Origin: an uncultured Mycoplasma sp.
Lineage (GTDB): Bacteria > Bacillota_I > Bacilli_A > RF39 > UBA660
Direction: 5' to 3'
Length of the DNA stretch: 46,447 nt
NCBI GenBank assembly: GCA_902493595.1
Contig: CABUPU010000009.1
Location: forward strand, 1 to 46,447
In this document: positions 15,640-24,629 of the stretch, piece after piece
Numbering within the stretch: the stretch's first letter is position 1
Layout: each line of letters starts with the position of its first letter
Translations under genes and position numbers: made by a program
The notes under the pieces: generated by a model
Seen by the model: the letters and a program-made list of their open reading frames with translations, nothing else
What the model was told of the DNA's origin: nothing
The model's database searches: none

Positions 15640-17642
15640 AAAAGTTTTTAAACTCTTTCCTATTTTATTTAATAACTTGTATTTTATTAGGTATAATAAT
15701 CATTTTTAAAGTTTATTTAATTAAACATGAATCAATTTATTTAGACAAAGAATATACTCTAACTGGTAAAGTTTCAAAAGTGGTTAAAGGTGATGGCAAA
15801 ATTAGTTTTATCATAAAGAATAAAGAGAAAATCCAAGCATTTTATTATAAGGATTATTCATTAAATGATGGTGATATAGTGACAATAAAAGTATTACTTT
15901 CTAGTCCTAATAAAAATACGGTTCCAAATACATTTAATTACAAAAAATATTTGTATAATAAAGGGATCTATAAGACAGGAACTGTAAATAGTATAAATAT
16001 TATCAAAAAGAATCAAAATATTTTAAATAAAATTAAAAATAAATTAGAAAGTAGGGTATCGTTTAATCCGTATTTAAAACTATTTATTCTCGGAGATAAA
16101 AAAAGTATTAGTGATAGTTATGATTATTATAAGGATATTGGTGTTGCCCATCTACTTGCAATAAGTGGTATGCATGTTGGCGTTTTTGTAACAATTTTAA
16201 GAAAAATATTATTCTTTCTTTCTAAGAAAAATCAAAATAAATTTATAAGTTGCGTTTTACTTTTTTATGCTTTTGTTACAGGCTTTACTGCCTCAATACT
16301 CAGAGTAGTGGTATTTTTAATTTTAAATAATATAAATAAGGATTATGATTTTAAATTATCAAGAATGAAGGTATTAATATTATCAATGTATTTATTACTC
16401 TTTATTAATCCATTTTTTATTACTGATGTTGGATTTTTATATTCATTTATATGTTCTTTTACAATGATTATTATAAACAAATTTTTAAGAAAAAATTATT
16501 TTGTAAATTTAATTATTATAACATTTTATATGACTCTTTTTACTTTACCAATCACAATTAGTTTAAATTATGAAATAAATTTAATGGTATTTATCTCTAA
16601 TTTTTTGCTTATTCCATTTGTAAGTTATATTTTATTTCCATTTGCGTTAGTAACAATCATATTTAATTTTTTAAATCCAGTTTTCTCATTTTTGACACTG
16701 ATTATGGAAAAGATAGCTTATATTTTAAGTTCGGTAAAAATAACTAAATTAATTGTTCCTAAAACAAGTATAATATTTATAGTAATATATTACTTTATTT
16801 TGATTTTGTTTGTTTATTATAATAAAAAAAGATTTTTAATATTTTTATTATCATTATTATTTATTATTAAAAGTGTTCCTTTTCTTACTACCAAGGATAA
16901 TGTAATATTTTTGGATGTATCTCAAGGCGATAGTATGCTTTATATTACAAAAAATCAAAAAAAGGTTTATATGTTTGATACAGGGGGTATTCAAAATAAA
17001 AGTATTAGTGATAACAGTTTGACTTATTTAAAAAGTTTAGGGATAAATAAAATTGATTATTTAATTTTAACTCATGGCGACTATGATCATATGGGAGATG
17101 CAATTAATTTAGTTAATAATTTTAAAGTAAAAAAAGTCATATTTAACTGTGGTAAGTTTAACGATTTAGAAAAAGAATTAATTAAATTATTAGACAAAAA
17201 GAAAATTAAATATTATTCATGTATTAAAGAACTAAATATAGATAATAACAAGTTCCATTTCTTACAAACTAAATATTATGATAATGAAAATGATAATAGT
17301 AATGTTATTTATACTAAACTTGATGGTTATAATTTTTTACTTATGGGTGATGCAGGAGTAGAGAAAGAAAAAGATATATTAGATAAATATAATCTATCTA
17401 ATATTGATGTATTAAAAGTAGGGCATCATGGAAGTAAGACAAGCAGTAGTAAAAATTTTATTAGTAAAATTAATCCTAAATACTCTATTATAAGTGTGGG
17501 TAGAAATAATAGATATGGACATCCGAATAAAGAAGTTTTAAATATTTTAAAAGATTCAAAAATATATAAAACAGATCAAAATGGAAGTATTATGTTTAAT
17601 ATTAAAAATAATAAATTGAAAATTGAGACTTGTAGTCCCTAG
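15636..17642 (+). CDS. comEC: DNA uptake channel ComEC/Rec2
   Basis: 668 residues, close to a full-length ComEC: N-terminal DUF4131 region, the polytopic competence domain starting with HLLAISGMHVGVF, and a C-terminal metallo-beta-lactamase-like domain with LTHGDYDHMGDA and LKVGHHGSKTSS. It moves single-stranded DNA across the membrane; the MBL-like domain may degrade the second strand. Coupled to comEA by an ATGA overlap. No comEB is present. A diverged copy of its last 190 residues lies 1.3 kb downstream (see 18979). Confidence 0.93.
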   Translation: MKKFLNSFLFYLITCILLGIIIIFKVYLIKHESIYLDKEYTLTGKVSKVVKGDGKISFIIKNKEKIQAFYYKDYSLNDGDIVTIKVLLSSPNKNTVPNTFNYKKYLYNKGIYKTGTVNSINIIKKNQNILNKIKNKLESRVSFNPYLKLFILGDKKSISDSYDYYKDIGVAHLLAISGMHVGVFVTILRKILFFLSKKNQNKFISCVLLFYAFVTGFTASILRVVVFLILNNINKDYDFKLSRMKVLILSMYLLLFINPFFITDVGFLYSFICSFTMIIINKFLRKNYFVNLIIITFYMTLFTLPITISLNYEINLMVFISNFLLIPFVSYILFPFALVTIIFNFLNPVFSFLTLIMEKIAYILSSVKITKLIVPKTSIIFIVIYYFILILFVYYNKKRFLIFLLSLLFIIKSVPFLTTKDNVIFLDVSQGDSMLYITKNQKKVYMFDTGGIQNKSISDNSLTYLKSLGINKIDYLILTHGDYDHMGDAINLVNNFKVKKVIFNCGKFNDLEKELIKLLDKKKIKYYSCIKELNIDNNKFHFLQTKYYDNENDNSNVIYTKLDGYNFLLMGDAGVEKEKDILDKYNLSNIDVLKVGHHGSKTSSSKNFISKINPKYSIISVGRNNRYGHPNKEVLNILKDSKIYKTDQNGSIMFNIKNNKLKIETCSP

Positions 17643-17653
17643 AAAGGAGTAAT

Positions 17654-18170
17654 ATGAATTATTATAATGAGATAAAAAATGAATTAGTAAATAATGAGAT
17701 AAATAGGAAAGTCAAAAGTTACTCAATTAATAAAATCAATTTAAATACTTATTATAATGTTGGAATCCAATTTTGATTAAAAATAGCAATAAGTATGATA
17801 TATTTTCAGAGAAAGTATTACAAAAATTAATTTTGGAAGATATTGAAAACTTTTTAGAAGAATTAGGAATAGGGTTTACTTTTATAAAAGTGAATCTCCA
17901 ATTAAATTAGGTAATAGATACAACTATATTGATTTATTACGTTATATTATTAAATATAGGTGTTATTTAGTCGTAGAATTAAAAGTTACTGAGTTAAAGA
18001 AAGAGCACATGGATCAAATTATGACTTATATGAATTACATTGATAAAAATGTTAAAACTATTGAAGAAAACAGCACAGTAGGTATTACTATTTGTAAACA
18101 AGATAATGGGTATGTCATAAAATATTGTTCAGATGATAGAATAATTGCTAGAGAATATGAATTGGTGTGA
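17654..18170 (+). pseudogene. Broken YhcG/DUF1016 PD-(D/E)XK nuclease
   Basis: Starts with a good ribosome binding site (AAAGGAG) and reads like the DUF1016 N-terminus (MNYYNEIKNELVNNEI), then stops at a TGA after about 40 codons. A different frame continues with LILEDIENFLEELG, and after another frameshift the nuclease end follows: YIDLLRYIIKYRCYLVVELK, TYMNYIDKNVK and IIAREYELV. These are the conserved D and ExK of the YhcG nuclease fold. The middle of the N-terminal domain is missing. Intact members are found with restriction and mobile systems. This is a decayed remnant directly after comEC. Confidence 0.75.
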
Positions 18171-18198
18171 TATAATAGGTATATAGAAAGTGATCATT

Positions 18199-18912
18199 AT
18201 GGCAAAAATACTTGAAACAAATTTGTGTAGAATTAATTATTCCGAAAGTTTGGAAGAATTATCTAATGCAACAGTTAAACTATTACAAAATAAGATTGTT
18301 GAATATAAGAAATTATTTAATATTGAATTTGATGAACAGATTATTGTGAATTATTTTGACGATTTAGAAGAGTTTAGAGAATTTATATATAAGATTAGAG
18401 GAGAAAGAGTGTCATTACCTAAATATGCAAAAGGTACTTATGATTATGGCATGGTTAATGCATGCATTGAACAAGATACACAATTAAAAAGACTATATAC
18501 TGCGAGTCACGAGTTGTTTCATATTTTATATATGAAGTATATATCAAAAAATGATTATTCAAATAGAATAGTTTGGTATGATGAAGGTATGGCTCAATTT
18601 ATTTCTGGGGAAAAGGATAAATATGCTGATGAAGAAAAATTTAAAAGATTTTACTTAAAAGTAAAAGAGAATACTAAAATAATACCAAATTTAAATAATT
18701 TGAAACATGGTAATTCATTTTGTAATGATGAATATAATGGATATGATTTAAGCTATTTATCTGTTAGATATTTAAATGAAATATTAAATTCAGAAGATTT
18801 TAAAAAACTTATGTCTGATTTTTCAACTATAAAAGAGTATGGAAACAATTTAATATATAGAATGTTTGATTATTATGATTTGAAATTTGAATGTAACAAA
18901 AGAATAAAATAA
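18199..18912 (+). CDS. Putative zinc metallopeptidase-like protein (HExxH)
   Basis: About 237 residues, no signal peptide. SHELFHILYMK carries an HExxH motif and WYDEGMAQFISG 25-30 residues later supplies the third ligand Glu of a gluzincin-type site, so a peptidase-fold protein is likely; substrate unknown. The ATG at 18199 is preferred over the GTG at 18190 because AGAAAG lies at the right distance. An extended -10 (TGATATAAT, 18168-18176) overlaps the stop codon of the nuclease remnant. It sits in a decay island between comEC and a comEC fragment, which suggests acquisition with that island. Confidence 0.6.
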   Translation: MAKILETNLCRINYSESLEELSNATVKLLQNKIVEYKKLFNIEFDEQIIVNYFDDLEEFREFIYKIRGERVSLPKYAKGTYDYGMVNACIEQDTQLKRLYTASHELFHILYMKYISKNDYSNRIVWYDEGMAQFISGEKDKYADEEKFKRFYLKVKENTKIIPNLNNLKHGNSFCNDEYNGYDLSYLSVRYLNEILNSEDFKKLMSDFSTIKEYGNNLIYRMFDYYDLKFECNKRIK

Positions 18913-18917
18913 AATTA

Positions 18918-18949
18918 AAACTGCATTATCAAAAAATGTGGTTTTTTTT
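18918..18949 (+). terminator. Terminator after the metallopeptidase-like gene
   Basis: AAACTGCAT (18918-18926) pairs with ATGTGGTTT (18936-18944) using two G-U pairs, then a T run. Confidence 0.6.
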
Positions 18950-18978
18950 GAAAATAGCTATATTTCATTCGACTTACT

Positions 18979-19554
18979 AATTTACAATTAGCACATGGTG
19001 ATTACGATCATATCGGAGATGCTCAAAATGTTATAAATAAAATTAATATTAAAAATGTAATTTTCAATATTGGAAAATATAAAAGTTTAGAAAATAAATT
19101 AATAGAATTATTAAATAAAAAGAAAATTAAATATTATAAATGTAATGTCGTAAAGCCAGATAATATTAAGTTTTTAAATGATAAAGATTTTAATAATGAA
19201 AATGACAATTCAATAGTAACACTTTTAAAAGTTAATATTTATAATTTTTTACTTATGGGTGATGCAAGTATAAAAACAGAAAATTATTTAATGAATAAAT
19301 ATAATATTTCAAATATTACTTTTTTAAAAGTAGGACATCATGGATCAAATACCAGCAGTGGACAAAACTTTATTAATTATTTAAAACCTAAATATAGTAT
19401 TATTAGTGTTGGAAAGAAAAATAAATTTGGTCATCCTAAAAAAGAAGTATTAGATATTTTAAAAATGACAAAGATTTATAGAACTGACTTAAATGGTAGT
19501 ATTCAAATTTTGTTAAACAATTATAGGTATCAAATTATAACTTATAATCCATAA
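18979..19554 (+). pseudogene. Fragment of a second comEC (metallo-beta-lactamase domain only)
   Basis: One open frame runs from LAHGDYDHIGDA to the stop and parallels residues of about 480-668 of the intact ComEC: the HxxxDH motif, NFLLMGDAS, LKVGHHGSNTSS and SVGKKNKFGHPKKEVLDIL all align. The membrane part and any start are absent; an internal ATG at 19255 would give only the last 99 residues. It differs from the intact copy at many positions, so it is not a recent tandem duplication. It looks like a leftover of a second comEC allele or of recombination at the comEC 3' end. Confidence 0.75.
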
Positions 19555-19600
19555 CATGTTAAATAGTTTTGTGATATAATATTGTACCAGGGAGCAAGTA

Positions 19601-19895
19601 ATGAAAAAAAGATATGTGATAATAAAATTTCTTTTTATGATGGTGATAAAGAGCTAATTAGTTTAAAATTTGTTGGATCTAACTTTACTATTTACATATA
19701 TACAGATGTAAAAACTTGTTCATTACTTGTTTGGCATAGTGATTGTTACTATAATCCTGATGATATTATAAGTGTAAGTTCATTAAGCACTCTTCATATA
19801 AAGTTTGAGGATGGTATATAAATTGTGGTAGTTATTGTAATATTGAAAATCCATCTTATATTTATGAGTGTTATAAAGAAGGAAAAGTACTATAA
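19601..19895 (+). pseudogene. Frameshifted remnant of a small secreted or surface protein
   Basis: A ribosome binding site (GGGAG) and ATG at 19601 start MKKRYVIIKFLF, which ends after 18 codons. A second frame continues with ISFYDGDKELISLKFVGSNFTIYIYTD and CSLLVWHSDCYYNPDD, and a third with NCGSYCNIENPSY to the stop at 19893-19895. The pieces read as one protein interrupted by two frameshifts. Family not recognised. An extended -10 TGATATAAT lies just upstream. Confidence 0.4.
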
Positions 19896-19973
19896 TAAAA
19901 TATAATCTTTAGTAACAAACTTAAAATACTATCATAAAATAAGGTAACATTGCTTGTAATGTTTAAATAGATG

Positions 19974-20000
19974 GAGCCTACTTAAAAAGAGGCTCTTTTA
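19974..20000 (+). terminator. Terminator upstream of holA
   Basis: GAGCCT (19974-19979) pairs with AGGCTC (19990-19995), followed by TTTTA. It separates the comEC decay island from holA. Confidence 0.65.
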
Positions 20001-20030
20001 TTTTAATAAAAAATTTTATATAATATTCTT

Positions 20031-20966
20031 ATGAAGATTTATTTAATTTACTCAGACAGTTATAAAAGAATAAATGAAAAAGTTAATGAAATCATTAATG
20101 GTTTTTCTAATGTCTTAAAATTTGATTTAAAAGTAAATAGTGTAACAGATGTAATCGAGGAAGCAAATTATTATTCACTTACTGGTGAAGAAAAATGTAT
20201 TATAGTAAAAAGTAATGATTTATTTATAGCCAAGAAAAATAAAGAAGAGGGCAAAAATAAAAATGAAGAATTACTTCTTAAATATTTTGCAAATCCTAAT
20301 CCTTTAGTTACTTTAATTTTTACTAGTAATGAAGTTCCTGATAAAAGAAAGAAAATCTTTAAAACTATTTCAGAAAAAGAAAATTACATTGAACTTAATC
20401 CCTTTAACAAAAAGGAAATGGTATATGAATGTATAAATGTACTTAAGAAAAATAATATTAATATTAATTATGAAATAGGTAATTATATTGTTGAGAATTC
20501 TTATGTAAATTATGATATTTGTTTATCAGAAATTGATAAAATTTGTTTATTTTTCAAAAAAGGGGCTCTCTCTTTAGAGGACATTAAAAAAATAGTAAGT
20601 GTGTCTTATAATGCAAGTGCATTTAAATTTGTAAGGTGTTTAATGAATAAAGATATTAATTGTACGTTATTAATAGATGATTTAGAAAAACTTAAAATAG
20701 ATCCAAATGTTATTATTATAACTTTTTATAAAGAAATGAACTTTTTATATCTTTTGAAAACCACTGACGACGAAAAAAAATTATGTTTTACTTATGGAAA
20801 AGAGTCTTGGCAATTAAATGATTATAATAATATAAAAGATAATTATTCATTATCAGAAATAAAAAAAATCATAATTAGACTTGCTGATTATGATTATAAA
20901 TATAAATCTGGTTTATATGATAAAAGTGTTATTTTAAATATAATGGCTTTAGAATTTTGTAATTAA
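20031..20966 (+). CDS. holA: DNA polymerase III delta subunit HolA
   Basis: 311 residues with the layout of the delta subunit of the clamp loader: N-terminal RecA-like region (TGEEKCIIVKSNDLF, then LVTLIFTSNEVPDKRKKIFK), a middle helical lid (NPFNKKEMVYEC) and a C-terminal collar domain ending ILNIMALEFCN. It opens the beta clamp during loading. comEC-holA proximity is common in Bacillota. There is no Shine-Dalgarno; a TATAAT at 20019-20024 ends six bases before the ATG, so the mRNA is probably leaderless. Confidence 0.85.
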   Translation: MKIYLIYSDSYKRINEKVNEIINGFSNVLKFDLKVNSVTDVIEEANYYSLTGEEKCIIVKSNDLFIAKKNKEEGKNKNEELLLKYFANPNPLVTLIFTSNEVPDKRKKIFKTISEKENYIELNPFNKKEMVYECINVLKKNNININYEIGNYIVENSYVNYDICLSEIDKICLFFKKGALSLEDIKKIVSVSYNASAFKFVRCLMNKDINCTLLIDDLEKLKIDPNVIIITFYKEMNFLYLLKTTDDEKKLCFTYGKESWQLNDYNNIKDNYSLSEIKKIIIRLADYDYKYKSGLYDKSVILNIMALEFCN

Positions 20967-21890
20967 TTATTTTAATTTAGTGTAATTATTAAAGGAAACT
21001 TTACCAATTTGATAAAGGTAATCTTTTCCTTTTTTTTGAATTATTTCTTTAATTTGATTATCAACTTCAATACCTGCACCTTTATGTAAATTAAATCCAG
21101 ATAGTTTACTTAATTTGTCCATTTCATTAATGAAAATATATCTTGCAATAACTGATGCAGCCGCAACACTCATACATTTACTTTCACCTTTTGTATAAAA
21201 TTTTATTCCTCTTAAAGTTGTATCATCGTCTTTTAAATAACTATAAAATTTCTTTTCATTAACAAATTGATCAACAACAGGGTATTTATAATCTGGATTA
21301 TATTTTTTTACTAAATCCATTAAAACTTTATTATGAAGTATTGCTTTAATTTGAACCATATTGTAGCCTTTTTTCATTAAATCATTAAAATCTTTATTAC
21401 ATAAAACAAAGAAAGTATAAGGTGTTGTTTTCATAATTTCCGGAGCAACTTTCATAATAATATCATCATTAATTTTTTTTGAATCTTTTATGCCTAAATT
21501 TTCTAGTTCTTTAATTTTATTAGAGGGCACATAAGTTGCCACGACAACAACTGGTCCAAAGAAATCTCCACAGCCTGTTTCATCACTTCCAATTGATGAG
21601 TAGTATACATAAAAATCATCTTTTTCATTTTTTTTATTATCTTTATTTTTTACAGTGTTTTCTACTGGTTTACCAGTTAGTTTAGACTGCATACTTTGCC
21701 ATATACTTGCCTCAATATCAGCTCCAATTCCTTGAAACATAACTTTGCCTTTTTCATATAAAGTTATAGTTACATCATAGTTTTTAGCGGCAAATTTAGC
21801 ATATGGTGGAGTTTTTATTTCATAAGCCTTATAAAATTTTATTAATTTTTCGTGAAGCCTTTCATCTAATTTAAATACTACACAGTTCAT
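20967..21890 (-). CDS. rnhC: Ribonuclease HIII
   Basis: 307 residues: an N-terminal TBP-like substrate-binding domain (about 1-85), a Lys/Asp linker, then the RNase H domain with the catalytic start GSDETGCGDFFGP (Asp103, Glu104), the LGIKDSKKI loop and VAAASVIARYIF. It removes RNA from RNA-DNA hybrids. The start has AGGTGATGAA upstream on the minus strand. It converges with holA with no gap and is divergent from cvpA, from which it is separated by 158 bases of AT-rich promoter DNA. Confidence 0.93.
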   Translation of the reverse strand: MNCVVFKLDERLHEKLIKFYKAYEIKTPPYAKFAAKNYDVTITLYEKGKVMFQGIGADIEASIWQSMQSKLTGKPVENTVKNKDNKKNEKDDFYVYYSSIGSDETGCGDFFGPVVVVATYVPSNKIKELENLGIKDSKKINDDIIMKVAPEIMKTTPYTFFVLCNKDFNDLMKKGYNMVQIKAILHNKVLMDLVKKYNPDYKYPVVDQFVNEKKFYSYLKDDDTTLRGIKFYTKGESKCMSVAAASVIARYIFINEMDKLSKLSGFNLHKGAGIEVDNQIKEIIQKKGKDYLYQIGKVSFNNYTKLK

Positions 21891-22048
21891 TTCATCACCT
21901 AGATATATTATAAAATATTTTTATTAAATTGTCATTCATTTACTTCACAAAATGTGTAAAGCAATATAAAAGTATAAGAAAAGTGAATTTTTTGACTTTA
22001 TTTTTTATTTTTTATATTATATAATTAATAATAGGAAAGAGGTTACAA

Positions 22049-22744
22049 ATGAAAATTATTGAGATTGTTATTTTAGTTATTATGTTACTTGGCGTATTAA
22101 TTGGACTTAAGAAGGGTGCTGTTAAAGAAATATTTGAACTTATTGGTACTGTTGCCATACTTATTATTTCTTATTTATTAAAAAGCTATTTATCTGCTTT
22201 ACTAATTAAAACTATGCCATTTTTTGATTTTAAGGGTTATGTTGGTTTATATTCTTTAAACTTTTTGATATATGATGTTATATCATTTGTTGTAGTTTTT
22301 GTATTATTATATTGCATTTTGAATATCCTAATTAATATAGCAGGATTTATTGATTATTTAGTTAAACTAAGTTTAGTTTACAATACCATATCAAAGGTTA
22401 TTGGAGCTATTTTGGGAGCAGTTAATGGTTTAATATTTGTATTTGTCGTTTGCTATATTATGCTTGAGATTCCATATACTCAAAAATATGTTATGAAAAG
22501 TTCTATGGCCACGAAGATAGTTGAAAGAACTCCAGTGCTAAATGTAACATTTAGTAAAGGTATTTTAGTAGGTGAGGATGTATATTTAAAATTAAAGGAT
22601 TATTCATTTAATGAGGAAGATGTTGAAAATATGAATATATCTATTGCAACTTCAGTTGCTAAATATGCTTTAGTTGAAAAACCTCTTATTCAAGCAAGTA
22701 TTGATAATGGTAAATTACATCTAAATCATGTTATAATAGCGTAA
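22049..22744 (+). CDS. CvpA family membrane protein
   Basis: 231 residues with four to five hydrophobic segments in the first 150 and a soluble tail. The opening IEIVILVIMLLGVLIGLKKG and the GAILGAVNGLIFVFVVCYI segment are typical of CvpA. The family is linked to colicin V secretion in E. coli and to envelope functions elsewhere; the activity is unknown. RBS AAAGAGG. Co-transcribed with the following thioredoxin; in many Bacillota mutS2 lies between them, but not here. Confidence 0.8.
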   Translation: MKIIEIVILVIMLLGVLIGLKKGAVKEIFELIGTVAILIISYLLKSYLSALLIKTMPFFDFKGYVGLYSLNFLIYDVISFVVVFVLLYCILNILINIAGFIDYLVKLSLVYNTISKVIGAILGAVNGLIFVFVVCYIMLEIPYTQKYVMKSSMATKIVERTPVLNVTFSKGILVGEDVYLKLKDYSFNEEDVENMNISIATSVAKYALVEKPLIQASIDNGKLHLNHVIIA

Positions 22745-22757
22745 GAAAGGAATATAT

Positions 22758-23054
22758 ATGATTAAACACATTCAAGATGAAAAAGAGTTTTATGAACTTT
22801 TAAAAGAGGGAAAACCAATTGTGGATTTTTATGCAGATTGGTGTGGACCATGTAAGATGCTTCTTCCAATACTTGATGAGATTGATTTTACTGATGTTTT
22901 AAAGGTAAATGTTGATAAGTTTCCAGAGATTGCTAAAAGATTTGGCGTAATGAGCATTCCAACATTAGTATTCTTTAGTAATGGCCTTGAACAAAATAGA
23001 GAAATCGGTTATCGTTCTTTAGAGGAAATTAAAGAAGAATTTAAAAAAATATAA
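22758..23054 (+). CDS. trxA: Thioredoxin
   Basis: 98 residues with the active site WCGPC in DFYADWCGPCKM and the cis-Pro loop VMSIPTLVFF. It reduces protein disulfides in the cytoplasm. Shorter than typical (about 105) but complete. It follows cvpA by 13 bases with AGAAAGGAA as ribosome binding site. Its terminator hairpin (AAATACTT with AAGTATTT, near 23057-23077) overlaps the promoter of the tRNA-Asn gene. Confidence 0.92.
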   Translation: MIKHIQDEKEFYELLKEGKPIVDFYADWCGPCKMLLPILDEIDFTDVLKVNVDKFPEIAKRFGVMSIPTLVFFSNGLEQNREIGYRSLEEIKEEFKKI

Positions 23055-23061
23055 AAAATAC

Positions 23062-23090
23062 TTGACATTAAAGTATTTTTTTTGTAGAAT
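23062..23090 (+). promoter_or_regulatory. Promoter of tRNA-Asn
   Basis: Consensus -35 TTGACA (23062-23067), 17-bp spacer, -10 TAGAAT (23085-23090). The -35 lies within the thioredoxin terminator hairpin. Confidence 0.7.
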
Positions 23091-23105
23091 TTAATTACAT
23101 TTGAA

Positions 23106-23181
23106 GCCCAATTAGCTCAGTCGGTAGAGCGCATGGCTGTTAACCATTAGGTCGTAGGTTCGAGTCCTACATTGGGCGCCA
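23106..23181 (+). tRNA. tRNA-Asn (GTT)
   Basis: A 76-nt cloverleaf with encoded CCA: acceptor stem GCCCAAT/ATTGGGC, D arm GCTC...GAGC, anticodon loop CTGTTAA (anticodon GTT at positions 34-36), T arm GTAGG/CCTAC, discriminator G73. The anticodon stem has a C27-U43 mismatch. The first pair is G1-C72, not the U1-A72 that bacterial GatCAB is reported to recognise on tRNA-Asn; this is notable beside two gatCAB operons. Confidence 0.95.
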
Positions 23182-23236
23182 TTTTGTTAATTAAATAAAT
23201 ATTATAAAAATATTTATTTTTTTTGTGCTGATAATA

Positions 23237-23265
23237 TTGACTTCCATTTGAAATTATAGTATAGT
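23237..23265 (+). promoter_or_regulatory. Promoter of the AsnRS-like/asparaginase pair
   Basis: TTGACT (23237-23242), 17-bp spacer, TATAGT (23260-23265), ending about 20 bases before the ribosome binding site GGGAG. Confidence 0.65.
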
Positions 23266-23299
23266 AACCTCAATAAAAAAATTTAGGGAGTTGTTTGTT

Positions 23300-24610
23300 T
23301 TGAAAAAAATATTTATTTGTGATTTAAAAGAAAATGGTTATTATGAACTATATTGCTGGTTATCAAATAAGAGGATAACAAAAAATATGGCATTTTTGGA
23401 TCTTTATGATAGTACTGGAAGTATTCAAGGCATTGTATCAAAAGATAATATAAGTTGCTATAGTATCTCAAAAAAAATTACTCGTGAAAGTGCTCTTAAA
23501 GTTTGTGGAACTTATTCGAATGAACTATTTAATGTAGAAAAAATTAATATTGAAGCACTAGCTTCGTTCAATTTAAATCCATCACCTAATTATAAGGAAT
23601 TTAATATTTTAGATAAAAAATATTCAAATCAATTTATGAAACATCAAACACTTTATATTAGAAATCAAACACTCAAAAACATTTATTATATTAAAAGTGT
23701 TTTTAAAAGAGAAATGCAAAATTATTTTTGGAATCTTAACTTTGTAGAATTTGAATCACCTACATTAACAAGACAAACGCTATACGATGATTCTGGCGCT
23801 ATTTGGCTTTCAGGAAGACATAAGGATATATCTTTAAGTCGCTGCGCAACTTTCCATTTAGAACCCGCTATAATACCATATGAAAAAGTATTTACAATTA
23901 CAAATTCTCATGCTGATGAAAAAATTAAAACCAATAGACACCTTATAGAATACTTACATTTAAAAGCAGAAATATGTTGGACAAATCTAGAAGAGTTAAT
24001 CGATTTTGCTGGAAAAATGTATTATGACATAGCTAAAAATACTTATTCAAAATGTAAAAAAGAACTTTGCTTAATTGTTTCCGAAGATATTATAAATAAA
24101 AAACTGGAAAAATTGAATCCTAAAAATCATATACATATAACTTATGATGAAGCAGTAAAAATATTACAAGATAATAAAATTGAAATTGAATATGGAAAAA
24201 GTTTAACCACTAAAGATGAAATGTTTTTAACAAGTCATTTTAAAGATAACTTTGTTTGGGTAAAATACATTCCGTATACTGTTGAAGGCTTTATGTTTAA
24301 AAGATGTAAAGATAATCCTTATTTGACAATGACTTGCGATTTAATTGCTCCGAATGGCTTTGGTGAAATCCTTGGTTGTGCTGAAAAAATGACAAATTAC
24401 GATGAACTTATTTCGAGCATGAAAGAAAAAGGTAAGTACAAGGATTATGAAAGATATAAAGATTATGCTTTACTACATAAATATGGATTACCATTTCATG
24501 GAGGTATTGGAATGGGAATCGAAAGAGCTTTACGATATTTATTAGATATTGAACATGTAAAATATATAAAACCATTTGCGGTTATAAAAGGTACAAGGGT
24601 AAATCATTAA
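23300..24610 (+). CDS. Degenerate asparaginyl-tRNA synthetase-like protein (class IIb aaRS paralogue)
   Basis: 436 residues with an N-terminal OB-fold like an anticodon-binding domain (FLDLYDSTGSIQGIV, about 32-46) and a class IIb catalytic core. Motif 3 is intact (GIGMGIERALRYLL, 402-415), as is an AsnRS-like CDLIAPNGFGEILG (347-359) and RHLIEY (213-218). The motif 2 signature FRxE reads HADE (204-207), so the ATP-binding Arg is lost; the SGQ amino-acid loop reads CAT (182-184), and the GgsqR element is GCAEK. Normal aminoacylation is therefore unlikely. It could be a sensor, an amino-acid ligase or a tRNA-binding protein. A TTG start at 23300 follows GGGAG; an in-frame TTG at 23291 is too close to it. 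It lies between tRNA-Asn and an asparaginase gene. Confidence 0.7.
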   Translation: MKKIFICDLKENGYYELYCWLSNKRITKNMAFLDLYDSTGSIQGIVSKDNISCYSISKKITRESALKVCGTYSNELFNVEKINIEALASFNLNPSPNYKEFNILDKKYSNQFMKHQTLYIRNQTLKNIYYIKSVFKREMQNYFWNLNFVEFESPTLTRQTLYDDSGAIWLSGRHKDISLSRCATFHLEPAIIPYEKVFTITNSHADEKIKTNRHLIEYLHLKAEICWTNLEELIDFAGKMYYDIAKNTYSKCKKELCLIVSEDIINKKLEKLNPKNHIHITYDEAVKILQDNKIEIEYGKSLTTKDEMFLTSHFKDNFVWVKYIPYTVEGFMFKRCKDNPYLTMTCDLIAPNGFGEILGCAEKMTNYDELISSMKEKGKYKDYERYKDYALLHKYGLPFHGGIGMGIERALRYLLDIEHVKYIKPFAVIKGTRVNH

Positions 24611-24629
24611 AAATAAAGGAGTGAGTGAG

